64,000 nucleotides of DNA from Thermoanaerobaculia bacterium (GTDB taxonomy: Bacteria > Acidobacteriota > Thermoanaerobaculia > Gp7-AA8). A model generated the notes under the pieces. The model searched no databases and was not told where the DNA came from. It saw nothing but the letters and a program-made list of their open reading frames with translations. Made by a program: the position numbers and the translations under genes. Below, piece after piece: positions 60,586 to 64,000 of the stretch. Positions within the stretch are counted from its first letter, which is position 1; each line of letters opens with the position of its first letter. The stretch is from positions 41,678 through 105,677 of the forward strand of contig JADGNZ010000022.1 of assembly GCA_017883205.1 (NCBI GenBank), given 5' to 3'.

Positions 60586-62268
60586 ATGCGCCGGTTGTCA
60601 CTCGTGGTCGTGTCGTTTGCGTTGCTGTTTGTCCCGTCCATCTTTGGGCAGAACGTCGGGCCTCTGCCGCCGCTGACGGCACACATCGACGTGAAGATCA
60701 TCAACGTCGACGTGACGGTCACCGACCACGCAGGCCGTCCGCTCACTGCGCTCACGAAGGATGATTTCGAGATCTTCGAAGACGGGAAGCTGCAGACGGT
60801 CAAGAACTTCGACATCATCGAGAACGCCGTTCTGAAAGGAACAACGCCGTCGACGCCGGCTTCGGTAGCCTCCACGCCGTTTTCGGATCAGTCGCGGCGC
60901 AAGTTCGTTCTTCTCGTCGACAACAACTACATCGACAAGATCGAGCGCGATCGGGCGCTGGCCCAGATCGATGCCTATGTCGACAAGAGCTTCGGCGGCG
61001 AACATGAGTGGGCCATTGCCGCGATCAGCCAGCGACTGGAAATGCTGCACCCGTTCACGTCGGACAAGAAAGAAATTCATGCCGCGATCGACAAGATCCG
61101 GAACAGCGGTACGTTCCCGGAGCAACATGCCCTCGACCGCTCGATACTGTCCGATGGCACGCGCCGCATCGAGCTCTCCTTGACCGCTTCGACCGAGGAT
61201 GCCGGCCTCGTACCGACAGCTGATTACGGCACGGTGGTCCGTTTTCAGGCGAGAGAACAAACCTGGCGCGCGCTTCGTGCGATCCGCAACACGGCAAACG
61301 CGATCCGTGAGATGACGCATGCCTACGCTGCATCGGAGGGGAAGAAAGTCCTGATTCTTCTCACCGGCGGAATGGAAACGAATACGAGCTTCATGGCCTA
61401 CACGCGGGGATTGCCAGACCGCGAGATCAACGAGGCACAACGCCAGATCGGAATCGCGCTCGATGATGTGGTCCTCGAGGCGAATGCCGCGAATTTCGCA
61501 GTTCATATCATCAACGCCAAGCGGAGAGGGATGATCGCTCCGCAACACGATGTGGAAAACTCCCGATCGGGAGTCGATCCATCGTCCGACCTGTCGATCA
61601 AGCTCTCCTCTCCCATTGACACGACCGACGTCGATTCATCCTCGGTGACGCTTGCCGTGGGAACAGGCGGATCCTATTCGAGGGATCTGGTCGACCGCTC
61701 GCTGGCCGCCGTGGAGACGCTCAGCTCGAACTACTACTCCCTCGGCTATACGCCTCCTCACGAGGACGACCGTCGCTATCACACGATCAAAGTTCGTGTG
61801 AAGCGAAGTGGCGTAAACGTCGCACATCGCCAGGGATACATCGATCTTTCTCCTGAGGACCGACTCGAGCAGTTTCTCCAGGCCCGCTTCTCCGTCGACG
61901 AGAAGCCTGGATCGCTGCCGATCGCAATTCAGATCGGTGGAGCTGTTCCGTCGGGTGACGAGGTCAGCGTTCCGGTAACGACCTCTCTTCCGATGGGCCG
62001 ACTGACGGTCATTCCTGTCGACGGACAATACGTCGGCCGCCTTCACGTCTATGTCTCCGTTTTTGATTCCGAGGGGAAGAACGTCGGCTTCAATCACCAG
62101 ATGCAGGAGGTGACCATTCCGTCGGCGCAGTATGGACAGATCGGTGACTCCTCGTTCCGCTACAAACTGAACGTCCACCTGAAGAAGGGAGCGTTCACCA
62201 TCGTGATGACGGTGCGGGACGATCTATCGAACGAGATGGGCAGTGCATCGAAAGGTGTGAGCATCTAG
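60586..62268 (+). CDS. VWFA-related-domain secreted protein (first copy)
   Basis: A 560-residue exported protein with a signal peptide (LSLVVVSFALLFVPSIFG). After a beta segment (IDVKIINVDVTVTDHAGRPLTALTKDDFEIFEDGKLQTVKNF) comes a von Willebrand factor A-like domain (residues about 100-310: KFVLLVDNNYIDKIERDRALAQIDAYVD, KKVLILLTGGMETNTSF) and a beta-rich C-terminal half. The DNNY motif replaces the usual DxSxS metal site, as is typical of the Acidobacterial VWFA-related group. The next gene is a paralogue. Confidence 0.88.
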   Translation: MRRLSLVVVSFALLFVPSIFGQNVGPLPPLTAHIDVKIINVDVTVTDHAGRPLTALTKDDFEIFEDGKLQTVKNFDIIENAVLKGTTPSTPASVASTPFSDQSRRKFVLLVDNNYIDKIERDRALAQIDAYVDKSFGGEHEWAIAAISQRLEMLHPFTSDKKEIHAAIDKIRNSGTFPEQHALDRSILSDGTRRIELSLTASTEDAGLVPTADYGTVVRFQAREQTWRALRAIRNTANAIREMTHAYAASEGKKVLILLTGGMETNTSFMAYTRGLPDREINEAQRQIGIALDDVVLEANAANFAVHIINAKRRGMIAPQHDVENSRSGVDPSSDLSIKLSSPIDTTDVDSSSVTLAVGTGGSYSRDLVDRSLAAVETLSSNYYSLGYTPPHEDDRRYHTIKVRVKRSGVNVAHRQGYIDLSPEDRLEQFLQARFSVDEKPGSLPIAIQIGGAVPSGDEVSVPVTTSLPMGRLTVIPVDGQYVGRLHVYVSVFDSEGKNVGFNHQMQEVTIPSAQYGQIGDSSFRYKLNVHLKKGAFTIVMTVRDDLSNEMGSASKGVSI

Positions 62269-62280
62269 GTCCACTCGACG

Positions 62281-63897
62281 ATGATCCCCCGAGGAGTGCT
62301 TCTATGTAGTGCGGTTGTCCTCATGGCTTCGACTGCTGCGCCTCAGACGCAGTCGAAGCCGGTACCGCTCGCCAGCAGTATCGACGTGAGAGTCGTCAAC
62401 GTCGATGTCACAGTGACCGATGGCAACGGAAAGCCGGTCACGGATCTGTCGAAGGAAGATTTTGAAGTCCTGGAGGATGGGCAGCCGCAGCCGATCACGA
62501 ATTTCTCCCTGAACCAGAGGAAGGTGTCAGTTTCGGGCTCATCGGGCGAGCCCTCGCCGGCTCCTCGCCGAAAAGTGATTGTCGTCATCGACAACAACTA
62601 CATCGATGCACGGCAGCGCTCTCTGACTCTCGACACGCTCGATCGATTTGTCGAAGAGCGCTTCGACGAAAACTCGGAATGGTCGATTGCGACGATCGGT
62701 CAGACGCTCGACATCGTCCAGCCGCTCACTAACAGCCGCGCGAAAATCCGCGAAGCAGTGGCGAAAGCGCGCAAGAGCGGGACGGTCTCACTCCGAACCG
62801 ACGCGATCGATCGTGAAATCCTGTCCGACCCGTTTCGCCGCTCCGCGAAAAGCAACGGCTACGATTATGAAGAGACGGTTCGCTTTCAGTCTCGGGAACG
62901 GACGTCGCGCAATGAACGGTCTCTCGCCAACACGGCAAGGGGTTTGACCGAGGCCGCGCGGTCGTATTCGGGCGTCGACGGGAAAAAGGTCTTCGTGCTT
63001 CTCACCGGCGGCATGGAGATGAACACGAGTTTTACCGCCTACGACAACGGCCGCGATCACGAGATGAACGACCGCAAGACGGGCATTGCGAAGCTCATCG
63101 ATCAAATCGTGCTCGAGGCGAACACCGGCAATCTGGCGATTTACGTCATCAATGTCCGCCCCAGCGACATGGCCGCGCCGCAGCATGACGTTGAGAACCA
63201 GGCCTGGGGCGGGCGTGTCGGTGCCAGCTCGACGGGAGAGACGGACATCAGTGACGTTGATTCGGCGGCCTTCACGCTGGCTGCGGCGACAGGAGGACTC
63301 AACTTCACCTCGAACGTTGTGCGCAAGTCGCTCGATGCCGTCGATGCGATGACCGCGAACTACTATTCGCTCGGCTATGGACCGCAGCACGCCGAAGACG
63401 GGAAGTACCATGCCATCACCGTGCGCGTGAAGCGGCCGGGCCTTAAAGCCCTTCACCGCCGCGGCTATCTCGATGTCTCCCCCGATGTGCAGCTCGAGCA
63501 GTATCTGCGGCTTCGTATTTCGATCCTGCAGCCGTCCAACACGGTCGCGGTAAACGTCGAAACCAAGTCATCGGCCGGTCCTGACGGAAAACCGATCGTC
63601 CAGCTCACCGCCGGTATGCCGTGGCAACAAGTCACGCTGCTCCGAACCGGCCAGCAGTACAAGGGGCGGGTTCACGTCTACCTTGCCGTCTTCGACAAGG
63701 ATGGAACGAACGTAGGGTTTCACCACCAGATTCAGGATGTCGTGCTGACGCCTGAGCAGTACACAGAAGCCGTGAAAGGTGCGTTCCGGTATCGCATGTC
63801 GGTCCGCCTGGAGAAGGGTGACTACACCGTAGCCATGACGATGCGCGACGACCTTTCGCGCGATGTCGGAACCGGAGTGCAGAGACTGCGGCTCTAG
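62281..63897 (+). CDS. VWFA-related-domain secreted protein (second copy)
   Basis: A 538-residue paralogue of the preceding gene, 12 bases downstream. Domain order and motifs are the same (VNVDVTVTDGNGKPVTDLSKEDFEVLEDGQPQPITNF, VIVVIDNNYIDARQRSLTLDTLDRFVE, KKVFVLLTGGMEMNTSF, YYSLGY, HVYLAVFDKDGTNVGFHHQIQDV). The signal peptide is MIPRGVLLCSAVVLMASTAA. Both copies are intact and have diverged by many substitutions, so they have probably taken on different partners. Confidence 0.88.
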   Translation: MIPRGVLLCSAVVLMASTAAPQTQSKPVPLASSIDVRVVNVDVTVTDGNGKPVTDLSKEDFEVLEDGQPQPITNFSLNQRKVSVSGSSGEPSPAPRRKVIVVIDNNYIDARQRSLTLDTLDRFVEERFDENSEWSIATIGQTLDIVQPLTNSRAKIREAVAKARKSGTVSLRTDAIDREILSDPFRRSAKSNGYDYEETVRFQSRERTSRNERSLANTARGLTEAARSYSGVDGKKVFVLLTGGMEMNTSFTAYDNGRDHEMNDRKTGIAKLIDQIVLEANTGNLAIYVINVRPSDMAAPQHDVENQAWGGRVGASSTGETDISDVDSAAFTLAAATGGLNFTSNVVRKSLDAVDAMTANYYSLGYGPQHAEDGKYHAITVRVKRPGLKALHRRGYLDVSPDVQLEQYLRLRISILQPSNTVAVNVETKSSAGPDGKPIVQLTAGMPWQQVTLLRTGQQYKGRVHVYLAVFDKDGTNVGFHHQIQDVVLTPEQYTEAVKGAFRYRMSVRLEKGDYTVAMTMRDDLSRDVGTGVQRLRL

Positions 63898-63913
63898 CGG
63901 CAAGCCCTCAAAT

Positions 63914-63945
63914 GCACCGCCCCCGAAAGTGCTCGGGGGCGGTGC
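63914..63945. terminator. Bidirectional terminator-like hairpin
   Basis: A perfect 13-bp stem GCACCGCCCCCGA/TCGGGGGCGGTGC with a six-base loop lies between two convergent genes. There is no U-tract on either side, so it may act as a Rho-independent terminator only weakly or as a transcript end stabiliser. Confidence 0.6.
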
Positions 63946-63962
63946 CAGACAACGGGTATTCG

Positions 63963-64000
63963 CTACTCCTCGTCCTCGGCGGCCTTGTAGTAGCTCTCCG
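63963..64000 (-). CDS. C-terminal end of a convergent gene, partial
   Basis: On the minus strand the last 38 bases read ESYYKAAEDEE followed by TAG. The acidic tail and the terminator hairpin next to it suggest the end of a real gene, but nothing else is in the window, so no function can be given. Confidence 0.45.
   Translation of the reverse strand, partial: ESYYKAAEDEE

Overview
The window is about 64 kb of GC-rich bacterial chromosome with dense coding on both strands and no rRNA, tRNA, CRISPR array or prophage that I could find. The lineage looks like Acidobacteriota. This is an inference from two tandem VWFA-related-domain proteins of the type common in that phylum, a TonB-dependent receptor with an N-terminal carboxypeptidase-regulatory-like domain, several YfhO-type membrane proteins, CarD, a DUF507 protein and the codon style. 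No marker gene settles it.

Layout. 0-11.3 kb: end of an NtrC-type regulator, a FecR-domain protein, small secreted proteins, a YfhO protein, an aldo/keto reductase, a Panacea-type toxin-antitoxin pair and a large TonB-dependent receptor. 11.9-20.3 kb (mostly minus): an ABC permease/ATPase pair, lytic transglycosylase, XerC/D recombinase, lipoyl synthase, CarD and phosphopentomutase. 20.4-26.5 kb: a BrnT toxin with two tandem BrnA-like antitoxins behind thymidine phosphorylase, then queC, a four-helix-bundle gene, queE and methylmalonyl-CoA epimerase, then a BadF-type kinase. 26.5-35.7 kb: lipoprotein, a small membrane-protein island, LOG protein, CNNM/CBS protein, EPSP synthase, MBL hydrolase, LpxH-like phosphoesterase, macrodomain and DnaJ. 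35.7-49.3 kb: glgC, RNase PH, three large membrane proteins plus a decayed YfhO copy, prephenate dehydrogenase, M28 peptidase, MoaD and a redox-disulfide protein. 49.7-64 kb: selD, DUF2007 and PEGA-like proteins, an EF-G paralogue, a Ser/Thr kinase, a TldD-like pair, DUF507, an acyl-CoA carboxylase carboxyltransferase, two VWFA-related proteins and the end of a convergent gene.

Most notable observations. (1) selD is a selenoprotein gene: an in-frame UGA lies at the catalytic position with a SECIS-like hairpin after it, so a plain ORF call starts too late. (2) The short intergenic gaps carry many compact elements bounded by long inverted repeats made of short repeated words. One of them, exactly between queC and queE, carries a four-helix-bundle (23S intervening-sequence-protein type) gene between 24-nt inverted termini (23 of 24 identical); the others carry no gene. 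(3) Four to five intergenic arrays of unrelated sequence share a 20-21.5 bp period; the largest has 19 units of exactly 21 bp inside a REP-bounded module. (4) Two toxin-antitoxin modules, one with a duplicated antitoxin.

Working together: queC and queE belong to 7-deazaguanine (queuosine) synthesis; the epimerase and the carboxyltransferase fit propionyl/methylmalonyl-CoA metabolism; deoB and deoA fit nucleoside salvage; aroA and tyrA fit aromatic amino acid synthesis. These are scattered, not in pathway operons.
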